Shown here: positions 56,967 through 64,000 of the stretch, one piece after another | Layout: each line of letters opens with the position of its first letter | How positions within the stretch are numbered: the first letter of the stretch is position 1 | Source of the DNA: Beijerinckiaceae bacterium | GTDB lineage: Bacteria > Pseudomonadota > Alphaproteobacteria > Rhizobiales > Beijerinckiaceae | Assembly (NCBI GenBank): GCA_947452005.1 | Contig: CANGBC010000001.1 | Location: 124,001 to 188,000, forward strand | Direction of reading: 5' to 3' | DNA: 64,000 nucleotides | Notes under the pieces: model-generated | The model's input: only the letters and a program-made list of their open reading frames with translations | Told to the model about the DNA's origin: nothing | Database searches by the model: none | Program-made: the position numbers and the translations under genes

Positions 56967-57602
56967 TCAGGTCGTCTTGAACAGGCGGAACATTTCACTG
57001 ATCCGCCACGGCTTAGAGATCAATTCCGCATTGGGCGGGAGCTGCTTGTCGAAAACACTCGCCGCTCCCGTCGACAAAATCACTTTGATGGCCGGCCAAG
57101 TCTTCATGACAATATTGGCCAGAACCACACCATCCATGCCGGGCATCATCACATCAGTGAAGACAGCCGAGAGATTGAGTGCGTGTTCTTGCAGGATCAT
57201 CAACGCTTCTTCGCCCGTCTCAACTTCGATGACGTTGACCCGCAGCTCTTCCAGAATGGAGCGGGCGAGCCCCGCATCTTGCGTTGAATTGACGACCAGA
57301 ACGCTCTGGCCAGTGGCCGCAAGGGCACCGGCAGTCCCGGCCAGCGTGAGCCCGGCGGCCGCGAATTTTTCCCCGTTTCCATGCGCCCGCAGGCGAACGC
57401 CCGCGTTTTCAGCCTCGCCAATAAATTCAACACCGGCTTTTTGCAGGGCCAAGCGGACAGCGCGCAATTTCTCCGGGCTGCCTGAATAACGCCCAGTCTC
57501 AAAATTATGGATGGTGTTGCGATGGACGCCTGCAGCCTGCGCCAGCTGGTCCAGAGACCAATTGACGGCGGCGCGTGCCATTCTGACTTGTGCTGGCGTC
57601 AC
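56967..57602 (-). CDS. XRE helix-turn-helix fused to a receiver domain
   Basis: The 211-residue protein joins an XRE HTH (1-60, AGVHRNTIHNFETGR) to a receiver domain (about 99-211), an unusual order because receivers usually come first. The phospho-acceptor position is D150 in VFTDVMMPGMDG, with T in ILSTGAAS and K in ISKPWRI. The usual acidic pair after strand one is replaced: the sequence is VVNSTQD, so phosphorylation may be altered or absent. No histidine kinase is adjacent. It converges with the dehydrogenase gene. Confidence 0.85.
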   Translation of the reverse strand: MTPAQVRMARAAVNWSLDQLAQAAGVHRNTIHNFETGRYSGSPEKLRAVRLALQKAGVEFIGEAENAGVRLRAHGNGEKFAAAGLTLAGTAGALAATGQSVLVVNSTQDAGLARSILEELRVNVIEVETGEEALMILQEHALNLSAVFTDVMMPGMDGVVLANIVMKTWPAIKVILSTGAASVFDKQLPPNAELISKPWRISEMFRLFKTT

Positions 57603-57785
57603 TGTTTGCCTGCCTTTTTTGCCACTTTTTTGTTATAATGAACTAATTCCCGTGTCTCAGCCAGTCCTCGGCATAAATGCAACGCTAAAGCTTTGGTCGT
57701 ATAGGGACGTCTGTCGCAGCTTGCGTGCCCCATGGGGCGGACGGTATGGACGAGCGACGAGTTTTTTAAAGAAACAGGCCGTGAC

Positions 57786-58400
57786 ATGACGATCCGCGTT
57801 CATCAGGGTGATTTGCCGGCCAGCGCCTCATTTGGCGCCAGCGTTGCCATCGACACCGAGACTTTGGGGCTTAATCCGCACCGCGACCGCCTTTGCGTTG
57901 TCCAATTGTCGGCGGGCGACGGAACGGCAGATGTGGTTCAGATCGCGAAGGGGCAGACGAGCGCCCCCAACCTGCAAAAACTGCTGGCGGACCCTGCGGT
58001 CACCAAGATTTTCCACTTCGGTCGCTTCGACATCGCTGTTTTGGAAAAGACTTTCGGCACGCCTGTGAACGGCGTCTATTGCACCAAAATCGCCTCCAAA
58101 CTGGTGCGCACCTATACGGATCGCCACGGTTTGAAAGACCTGACGCGGGAATTGATTGGCATTGATTTGTCGAAGCAGCAGCAATCGTCTGATTGGGCCG
58201 CCACCAGTCTGAGCGAGGCGCAATTGGCCTATGCTGCGTCCGACGTCCTGCATTTGCATGCGCTCAAGGACAAACTCGATGCCATGTTGGCGCGTGAAGG
58301 CCGGACAGATATTGCCGCCGCCTGCTTTGGATTTTTGCCAGTCCGGGCGCGTCTCGACTTGCTGGGTTGGCCTGAGCAGGACATATTTGCACATCAATGA
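57786..58400 (+). CDS. ribonuclease D-like 3'-5' exonuclease
   Basis: A 204-residue DEDDy exonuclease: D and E in AIDTETLGLNP (about 19-29), D in FHFGRFDIAVLE (about 77-88), and Y in AYAASDVLHLHAL (about 158-170). It consists of the catalytic domain alone, without HRDC, as is usual for short RNase D forms in alphaproteobacteria. ATG 57786 is chosen; the frame is open upstream. It precedes the lptC gene and is conserved there. Confidence 0.9.
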   Translation: MTIRVHQGDLPASASFGASVAIDTETLGLNPHRDRLCVVQLSAGDGTADVVQIAKGQTSAPNLQKLLADPAVTKIFHFGRFDIAVLEKTFGTPVNGVYCTKIASKLVRTYTDRHGLKDLTRELIGIDLSKQQQSSDWAATSLSEAQLAYAASDVLHLHALKDKLDAMLAREGRTDIAAACFGFLPVRARLDLLGWPEQDIFAHQ

Positions 58401-58449
58401 GCAGTCATCAGAGGGATCCATCAGATTTGGACCCGGCAGGAGTTGCGGC

Positions 58450-59130
58450 GTGACGGTGAATGGACGGATGGATCAAGCGGGAGCAGGTGCACAACGCGCC
58501 TTGCACTTCCGCGCGGCCAATCGTCATTCCGCACAGGTCAAATTTCTGCGCCGTGCGCTTCTGTCGAGCGCTGTCGTGGGTACCCTTGCCGTTGTTGGCC
58601 TGAGCTGGTTCAATCCATTCGGAAAGAGCGCGCTGGAAGTGTCGATCAAGGGGAGCAATCTCGACGGCACGCGGGTCACGATGGAACAGCCGCGCCTTGC
58701 AGGCTATCGTCGCGATGGTCGCCCTTATGAAGTGAATGCGGATTCGGGCGTGCAGGATGTGCGGCAGCCCAATCTGCTGGAGCTTAACAATCTCGACGCT
58801 AAAATTGGCATGATTGATCAGACCAGCGTGCGTGTTGTTTCCTCAGCTGGCACCTATGACAGTTTTCGAGAATTTATGGATTTTCATAAAGCGGTTCGGG
58901 TACGCTCGAATACGTATGACATCGACATGAAGAGCGCCCGCATGGATTTCAAAGCCGGCACCATGGTGACGGATGAGAATGTCAAAGTGCTCATCACCGA
59001 GGGTCAAATCCAGGCTGACACCATGAACATGGTCGACAATGGCCAGAGCCTCATTTTTGAAGGCAAGGTGCGTTCAACATTTTCCTCGGGCGATCAATCC
59101 GAGCCGACTTCAGGGGGCAAGGCGCAATGA
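58450..59130 (+). CDS. lptC: LPS export ABC transporter periplasmic protein LptC
   Basis: Inner-membrane-anchored part of the LPS transport bridge. GTG 58450 with AGGAG upstream gives 226 residues. A single N-terminal transmembrane helix spans about residues 36-54 (LLSSAVVGTLAVVGLSW). The periplasmic jellyroll has TVRVVSSAGTYDSF-like repeats. The frame is open upstream into the exonuclease gene. Its stop overlaps lptA by 4 bp. Confidence 0.88.
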   Translation: MTVNGRMDQAGAGAQRALHFRAANRHSAQVKFLRRALLSSAVVGTLAVVGLSWFNPFGKSALEVSIKGSNLDGTRVTMEQPRLAGYRRDGRPYEVNADSGVQDVRQPNLLELNNLDAKIGMIDQTSVRVVSSAGTYDSFREFMDFHKAVRVRSNTYDIDMKSARMDFKAGTMVTDENVKVLITEGQIQADTMNMVDNGQSLIFEGKVRSTFSSGDQSEPTSGGKAQ

Positions 59131-59747
59131 GATTAACCGCCGCATTTACGGCAGTTTTCGTTGCTGCAGGATTCTTGTGCGCTGGCGCGCAGGCCGCAGG
59201 TCCGACGCCCGCGCCGCAAGCCAAAAAGCGCAGCAACGGCTCGGTCTTGCCCGGCGGCGACGCCAAGGCACCAATCACCGTTGATGCCGAGAAACTCGAA
59301 TATTTTGATCGTGATCAAAAGCTGATCTACACCGGAAACGTGTTCGTCCAGCAGGGCGATTCAAATATGCGCGCAACGATCATGACGGTATTTCTGAGCA
59401 AAGACGAAGGCATGGCTGCAGCCCAGCAAGCGGTGCAAACAGATTCGTCAGGGCGCATTCGACGCATCGAAGCCAAGGGCCCCGTGACAGTCACGCAGCG
59501 CGATCAAGTCGGCACGGGTGACAATGGCGTCTATGACAAGATCGACAACAAAGTCTATTTGTTCGGCAATGTCGTTTTGAGCCAAGGAACGAATGTCACC
59601 AAAGGCGATCGTGATTCCAAACTCGTCTATGATCTCGACACCGGCTATGCGCAGGTGATCGGGGGCCGTGTGAATTCCATTTTCACGCCGGGTTCGTCTG
59701 ACGAAAAAACTGCCGCCAAACCCGCTGAGCGCAAGCCCGCGCGCTGA
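59127..59747 (+). CDS. lptA: LPS transport periplasmic protein LptA
   Basis: Periplasmic bridge protein carrying LPS to LptD/E. The 206-residue protein has a signal peptide (about 1-22, ending AGAQA) and the OstA/LptA repeat domain: PITVDAEKLEYFDRDQKLIYTG (about 50-71), KGPVTVTQRDQVGTGDNGVYD. It overlaps lptC (ATGA), and lptB follows after 30 bp. Confidence 0.93.
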   Translation: MRLTAAFTAVFVAAGFLCAGAQAAGPTPAPQAKKRSNGSVLPGGDAKAPITVDAEKLEYFDRDQKLIYTGNVFVQQGDSNMRATIMTVFLSKDEGMAAAQQAVQTDSSGRIRRIEAKGPVTVTQRDQVGTGDNGVYDKIDNKVYLFGNVVLSQGTNVTKGDRDSKLVYDLDTGYAQVIGGRVNSIFTPGSSDEKTAAKPAERKPAR

Positions 59748-59777
59748 TGCGTGCCATGAGAATGTGAGCCGATCAAA

Positions 59778-60563
59778 GTGGCGACGTCTTCCCTGACAAA
59801 AAATTCTGATCTGCGCGCAGCGCTTCCCGACACGCCGGGCGAGGGCTGGCTTGCCGCCTATGGTCTGGGCAAGAGCTATGGCGGCCGCCAGGTCGTCCAG
59901 GACGCCAGCCTTGCCGTTTGCCGTGGTGAGGCAGTGGGTCTGCTGGGGCCCAATGGTGCCGGCAAAACGACAGTCTTTTATATGATCACGGGGCTGGTGC
60001 GGCCTGACAAAGGTCGCATTGAGCTCGATGGCCATCCGGTCACGCAGCTCCCGATGTATCGGCGGGCCCGCCTTGGGATCGGCTATCTGCCGCAGGAAGC
60101 CTCGATTTTTCGTGGGTTGAATGTGGAAGACAACATTCGTGCGGTGCTCGAAAACACCGTGTCGGATCGCGACGAGCGCGAGCAACAGCTCGAATCTCTG
60201 CTCGAGGAATTTGACATCAAGCGGCTGCGCAAGGTGCCATCGATTGCTTTGTCAGGCGGCGAGCGCCGTCGGTGTGAAATTGCCCGCGCTTTGGCGGGGC
60301 AGCCGAGCTTTATGCTGCTGGACGAGCCTTTCGCGGGTATCGACCCCATCGCCGTCGGCGACATTCAGCAATTGGTCCGCCACCTCAAGCAGCGTGGCAT
60401 TGGCGTTTTGATCACCGATCACAATGTGCGCGAAACGCTGGGTTTGATCGATCGCGCCTATATCATCCATTCTGGACAGGTACTGACCGAGGGCACGCCC
60501 GAGGAAATCGTGGCCAATCCTGACGTGCGCCGCTTTTATCTGGGTCAAGACTTCCGTATGTAA
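59778..60563 (+). CDS. lptB: LPS export ABC transporter ATP-binding protein LptB
   Basis: ATPase that powers LPS extraction with LptF/G. The 261-residue protein has Walker A GPNGAGKT (57-64), signature [15 protein letters not shown] (about 158-172), Walker [14 protein letters not shown] (about 178-190) and [10 protein letters not shown] (H-loop). It starts at GTG 59778. rpoN follows after 164 bp, the classic alpha- and gammaproteobacterial order. Confidence 0.96.
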   Translation: MATSSLTKNSDLRAALPDTPGEGWLAAYGLGKSYGGRQVVQDASLAVCRGEAVGLLGPNGAGKTTVFYMITGLVRPDKGRIELDGHPVTQLPMYRRARLGIGYLPQEASIFRGLNVEDNIRAVLENTVSDRDEREQQLESLLEEFDIKRLRKVPSIALSGGERRRCEIARALAGQPSFMLLDEPFAGIDPIAVGDIQQLVRHLKQRGIGVLITDHNVRETLGLIDRAYIIHSGQVLTEGTPEEIVANPDVRRFYLGQDFRM

Positions 60564-60727
60564 CGGAAATACCACTAAAACCCGGATAAAATTAACCACA
60601 AAACGTCAGAGGGGCGACAGTTCGGCTCTGATACAAGCGAGTTAGCATAGCTATCGCTCCGTAAGTGCTGTATATGCAATTTCCGGGCCGACCTCCGGTC
60701 GGGTGGAAAAGGCAATCGAGTAGCTGA

Positions 60728-62299
60728 ATGGCGCTTTCGACAAAGCTCATGCTCCGCCAGGGACAATCCCTGGTGATGACGCCGCAGCTGCTGCAGGCCA
60801 TCAAGCTGCTTCAGTTTTCGAGCGTTGAGCTCGCAGCGTTTGTCGAGGAGGAGCTTGAGCGAAATCCCTTGCTCGAGCGCAGCGAAGACCGTCCAGACCC
60901 AATCCCTGATGCGCCCGCCGAACATGCCGAACATTGGGATGACGATTCCGATTTCGATCCCGGCGACCGATCCCGTGCCGAGGGTGACTGGGCATCGGAA
61001 TCTTTGTCGACCGATCAACACAGTCTCGAATCCGATATGGGCACCGAGATCGGCAATTCGTTCGATTCCGACCGTGCACCAACGCCCAATGAATCCCCGG
61101 CCCAGATGGAAGGCTCAGGACTTTCCGCCACGTCCTGGACAGGCACATCGGGCGGTGGCGATGGTGAGGGAACCGACCTCGAAGCCTATGTTGCGGCTCA
61201 GGTCACGCTTCAAGATCATTTGGGCGAACAATTGGTTTTGGCGCTTGTCGATCCTGTTGAGCGCCTGATCGGCCACACGATCATCGATTCGATCGATGAG
61301 GCGGGTTATCTCTCCGAAAGTCTTGAAGAGATTGCCGAGCGCCTCGGCGCATCCATGACGGTTGCCAGCGCGGTTTTGGCAAAAGTGCAAACCTTTGATC
61401 CCGTCGGAATCGGTGCGCGGAATTTGGCCGAATGTCTCGCCATCCAATTGCGCGAGAAAAATCGCCTTGATCCGGCCATGCAGGCGCTCCTCGACAATCT
61501 CCCGCTTTTGGCAAAGCGTGATTTCGTTGCGCTGCGTAAAATTTGCGGCGTCGACGAAGAAGATTTCGCCGAAATGGTTTCAGAAATCCGCCGTCTCGAT
61601 CCAAAGCCCGGCCGCGCCTTTGGCGGCGGCCCCATTCAGACCGTTGTGCCGGATGTGACTGTGCGCACCGCTAAAGATGGCACGTGGCATGTCGAGCTCA
61701 ATCCGGAAGGCTTGCCACGCGTTTTGGTCAATCACACTTACGCGACGCGCGTTTCCAAAATGCAGGGAAGCGCTGCAGACAAGAGCTTTGTGTCCAATTG
61801 TCTGCAGACGGCCAATTGGTTGACCAAATCCCTTGAGCAGCGCGCGCGGACGATTTTGAAAGTCTCCGCAGAGATCGTGCGCCAGCAAGATGCGTTCTTT
61901 GCCCATGGCGTTGAACATCTGCGACCGCTGAATCTGAAAACCATTGCAGACGCCATTGGCATGCATGAATCAACTGTATCACGCGTGACGTCGAACAAAT
62001 ACATGTCGTCACCGCGTGGTCTTTTTGAATTGAAATATTTTTTCACCGCGTCCATTCCGGCGCGCACCGGCAGTGAATCTCATTCAGCGGAAGCGGTCCG
62101 TTTTCGCATCAAGCAATTGATTGATGCCGAAACGGTGAAGGACGTTTTGTCCGACGATGCCATTGTTGTGAAATTAAAAGAACAGAACATCGATATCGCC
62201 CGCCGCACGGTAGCTAAGTACCGTGAAAGCTTGCGCATTCCCTCTTCGGTGGAGCGTCGGCGCGAAAAGGTCGCCATGGACCAACACGGCGACGTGTAA
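60728..62299 (+). CDS. rpoN: RNA polymerase sigma-54 factor RpoN
   Basis: Sigma factor for nitrogen and other regulons; needs enhancer-binding activators. The 523-residue protein has the N-terminal region I (KLMLRQGQSLVMTPQLLQAI, then EELERNPLLE), an acidic middle and the core-binding domain. A C-terminal RpoN box ARRTVAKYRE (about 495-504) binds the -24 element. It is followed by hpf and ptsN, as in many proteobacteria. Confidence 0.97.
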   Translation: MALSTKLMLRQGQSLVMTPQLLQAIKLLQFSSVELAAFVEEELERNPLLERSEDRPDPIPDAPAEHAEHWDDDSDFDPGDRSRAEGDWASESLSTDQHSLESDMGTEIGNSFDSDRAPTPNESPAQMEGSGLSATSWTGTSGGGDGEGTDLEAYVAAQVTLQDHLGEQLVLALVDPVERLIGHTIIDSIDEAGYLSESLEEIAERLGASMTVASAVLAKVQTFDPVGIGARNLAECLAIQLREKNRLDPAMQALLDNLPLLAKRDFVALRKICGVDEEDFAEMVSEIRRLDPKPGRAFGGGPIQTVVPDVTVRTAKDGTWHVELNPEGLPRVLVNHTYATRVSKMQGSAADKSFVSNCLQTANWLTKSLEQRARTILKVSAEIVRQQDAFFAHGVEHLRPLNLKTIADAIGMHESTVSRVTSNKYMSSPRGLFELKYFFTASIPARTGSESHSAEAVRFRIKQLIDAETVKDVLSDDAIVVKLKEQNIDIARRTVAKYRESLRIPSSVERRREKVAMDQHGDV

Positions 62300-62428
62300 G
62301 CGCGCCTGTCAACCTGACCCAACGGACTGTTCCTTTTCTGTGCAAGCCGCTCTAGCCTGAGGCTGGATGCAGCGTCGCGCCCGCTGCTGCATTCTTTCAC
62401 AGTGAAGCGGTGCCAACGGGGGCAGCAC

Positions 62429-63004
62429 ATGGGCCTCAGGGTTTCGGGTAAAAATTTCAACATCGGCGAAGCGTTGCGCGAGCACGTTTTGGAGCGGATC
62501 AATGCAGCCTCATCGCGCTATTTCGACGGCTCGGTGACGGGACATATCGTCGTCGATCATGAAGGTTCAGGTTATCGAACCGATTGCACGCTGCATTTGA
62601 CATCCGGCACCACTTTGCATGCGGAAGGACGTGCGCAGGAACCCTATGCCAGTTTCGAACAGGCTGCCGAGCGTCTGGAAAGCCGACTGCGACGCTATAA
62701 GCGACGCTTGAAAGATCACCATGCTGGCGGATCACAAAATCATACAGTTCCGGTTGCAGGCGAGATGGTCGCGGATTATGTCCTTCAGGGCCCTGACGAG
62801 GATGATGCGGGAACTGAATTTCACCCCGTTGTCGTCGCCGAAAGGACCAGCACCCTGAAAACATTCAGCGTGGCGGAGGCTGTCATGGAACTCGATTTCA
62901 CGGGAGCGCCCGTGCAGGTTTTCCGAAACGCCGGTCACGGACGTGTGAACATCGTCTATCGCCGTCCTGATGGAAACGTGGGATGGATTGACCCGAGCCC
63001 CTAG
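62429..63004 (+). CDS. hpf: ribosome hibernation promoting factor (long form)
   Basis: Dimerises 70S ribosomes into inactive 100S. ATG 62429 gives 191 residues; a GTG at 62402 adds nine residues and is less likely. The N-terminal domain (about 1-100) has LRVSGKNFNIGEALREHV. The C-terminal dimerisation domain (about 135-191) has RTSTLKTFSVAEAVMELD and FRNAGHGRVNIVYRRPDG. This domain is what defines the long form. Confidence 0.95.
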   Translation: MGLRVSGKNFNIGEALREHVLERINAASSRYFDGSVTGHIVVDHEGSGYRTDCTLHLTSGTTLHAEGRAQEPYASFEQAAERLESRLRRYKRRLKDHHAGGSQNHTVPVAGEMVADYVLQGPDEDDAGTEFHPVVVAERTSTLKTFSVAEAVMELDFTGAPVQVFRNAGHGRVNIVYRRPDGNVGWIDPSP

Positions 63005-63115
63005 GATGGGGCATCTGGCGAGTCCGGACGCTGATTTCTTGTGCCGCAGGACACCCCTGCGGCACGCTTCTTGCTCCGCTGCAACACGTTCATTTGACCC
63101 AGGCCACGGAACATC

Positions 63116-63583
63116 ATGTCGCTGAAGGATCTGCTAAGCCCTGACGCCATTCTGCCGGCGCTCAAGGTGACTTCGAAAAAAGCGGCATTGCAGGAAATCA
63201 GCGAAAAAGCCGCGCTGATTTCCGGGATCCCCGCGCGCGAAATCTTTGACGCCCTTTTGCAGCGCGAGCGCTTGGGCTCGACGGGCGTGGGCAATGGCAT
63301 TGCCATTCCGCATGGGAAGCTGGCCAAGGCCGGGCGCATCTTTGGTGTTTTTGCGCGGCTGGAGCGCCCCATCGATTATGAGGCGCTGGATGGCGCACCC
63401 GTCGATCTGATCTTCATGCTCATTGCGCCCGAGACGGCAGGTGCCGATCATCTGAAAGCGCTGGCCCGCACGGCGCGTATCTTTCGTGATCCCGTCACGA
63501 CGACCAAGTTGCGTGCGACGCGCGATGCCGCAGCGCTTTTCACCATGTTGATCGCGCCGCCAAGCTCGCAGAACGCGGCTTAA
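63116..63583 (+). CDS. ptsN: PTS IIA-like nitrogen-regulatory protein PtsN
   Basis: EIIA-Ntr of the nitrogen PTS, phosphorylated by NPr. The 155-residue protein has the phospho-acceptor H66 in GIAIPHGKLA. It follows hpf by 111 bp, the standard rpoN-hpf-ptsN arrangement. It links nitrogen and potassium status to regulation. EI-Ntr and NPr genes are not in the window. Confidence 0.95.
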   Translation: MSLKDLLSPDAILPALKVTSKKAALQEISEKAALISGIPAREIFDALLQRERLGSTGVGNGIAIPHGKLAKAGRIFGVFARLERPIDYEALDGAPVDLIFMLIAPETAGADHLKALARTARIFRDPVTTTKLRATRDAAALFTMLIAPPSSQNAA

Positions 63584-63584
63584 A

Positions 63585-64000
63585 TCAGCGCCACGCGCGC
63601 GCCTCATAATCAATCAGATAGGCTTGAGGTCTGGCTGCAATCGCTGCCATACCCGTCAGCACGGCATCTTTAGCAATCAACAGATCGGTCGCGATGGAGC
63701 GCGCCATCCCGTCCATCGGCGCTTTGGCTTCGAAGGTCTGCCGAAAAGCTGCTGCATCCAAGAAGGGCAGAATTTTAGGCAGGATCCCGCCCGAAAGCGT
63801 GACGCCACCGCGCGCCAGAAATGTTAGCGCCAGATCGCCCGACAATCGGGCAACGAGCTGCCAGAAATGGCGCAAGGTCATCGCCTCGTCACCACGCGCA
63901 TCAAGCCTTGCGCGCTGCACGATGTCTGGGCCGCTCAGACGGATTTTTGTGCGCGCCTGATGCAAACGCACCAGACCTGGCCCTGAAACCAGTGTCTCGG
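63585..64000 (-). CDS. glk: glucokinase, C-terminal part
   Basis: The reading frame stays open to the window end at 64000, so only the last 138 residues are visible. ETLVSGPGLVRLHQA at the right edge is the glucokinase signature (cf. LSGPGLVNLY). LARGGVTLSGGILPK (about 56-70 of the visible part) is the typical Glk C-terminal glycine motif. It phosphorylates glucose to glucose-6-phosphate. Its 3' end abuts ptsN convergently. Confidence 0.88.
   Translation of the reverse strand, partial: ETLVSGPGLVRLHQARTKIRLSGPDIVQRARLDARGDEAMTLRHFWQLVARLSGDLALTFLARGGVTLSGGILPKILPFLDAAAFRQTFEAKAPMDGMARSIATDLLIAKDAVLTGMAAIAARPQAYLIDYEARAWR

Overview
The window looks like chromosomal DNA of an alphaproteobacterium, most likely of the order Hyphomicrobiales (Rhizobiales). 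This rests on gene order (rho-mnmE-mnmG, hemE next to the origin, TimA-MltA-Smr, the his block with a DUF2628 gene, lnt/actA-phrR-metK-trmB, actS/regB-actR/regA, rpsT-dnaA, lptCAB-rpoN-hpf-ptsN). The genus cannot be fixed from sequence alone. Nearly all of it is conserved core chromosome. I saw no insertion sequence, prophage, CRISPR array, rRNA or tRNA gene.

The most informative part is the first 5 kb. The gap between hemE and the PPDK-regulatory gene (4692-5094) has the features of the alphaproteobacterial chromosomal replication origin: overlapping GATCT-type 13-mers in an AT-rich tract, a DnaA box (TTATCCACC), weaker DnaA boxes, and a full CtrA box (TTAA-N7-TTAA). About 4.4 kb away, between mnmE and mnmG, is a perfect 16-bp parS palindrome. 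Genes run leftward on the left side of the origin (hemE, hemJ, rho, mnmE, mnmG) and rightward on the right side (ppsR, maf, coaE, dnaQ), so both sides are co-directional with replication.

Region by region: 1-4.7 kb tRNA modification, Rho and late heme synthesis; 5.1-12.9 kb ppsR, maf, coaE, dnaQ, secB, fxsA, timA, mltA, smr, an XRE regulator and a PfkB kinase; 12.9-17.4 kb the leftward histidine operon ending in coaA; 17.5-24.9 kb hslVU, trpS, nfuA, tsaB, rimI, miaB, phoH; 24.9-30.7 kb ybeY, a CorC-like protein, lnt, a PhrR-like regulator, metK and trmB; 30.6-39.7 kb a YgjP-type metallopeptidase, a PHB depolymerase, the RegB/RegA redox two-component pair, mmcB, an aminotransferase, two orphan solute-binding proteins and mutM; 39.7-46.6 kb ubiE, ubiB, coaBC, dut, an Rrf2 regulator beside cysK, an enoyl-CoA hydratase and rpsT; 46.6-47.5 kb an unusual 0.9-kb gap upstream of dnaA; 47.5-53.1 kb dnaA, typA, argG and a PAP2 phosphatase; 53.2-57.6 kb a ThiF/MoeB-like enzyme, small metabolic genes and an XRE-receiver fusion; 57.8-64 kb an RNase D, lptC-lptA-lptB-rpoN-hpf-ptsN and the end of a glucokinase gene.

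The points most worth following are the origin and its CtrA/DnaA overlap, parS, a structured leader before metK with a loop resembling the SAM/SAH riboswitch, a 45-codon reading frame behind a perfect CRP-type palindrome upstream of dnaA, a phased cluster of DnaA-box-like 9-mers at 54.03-54.07 kb, and the XRE-receiver fusion. I did not find a clearly new multi-gene system.
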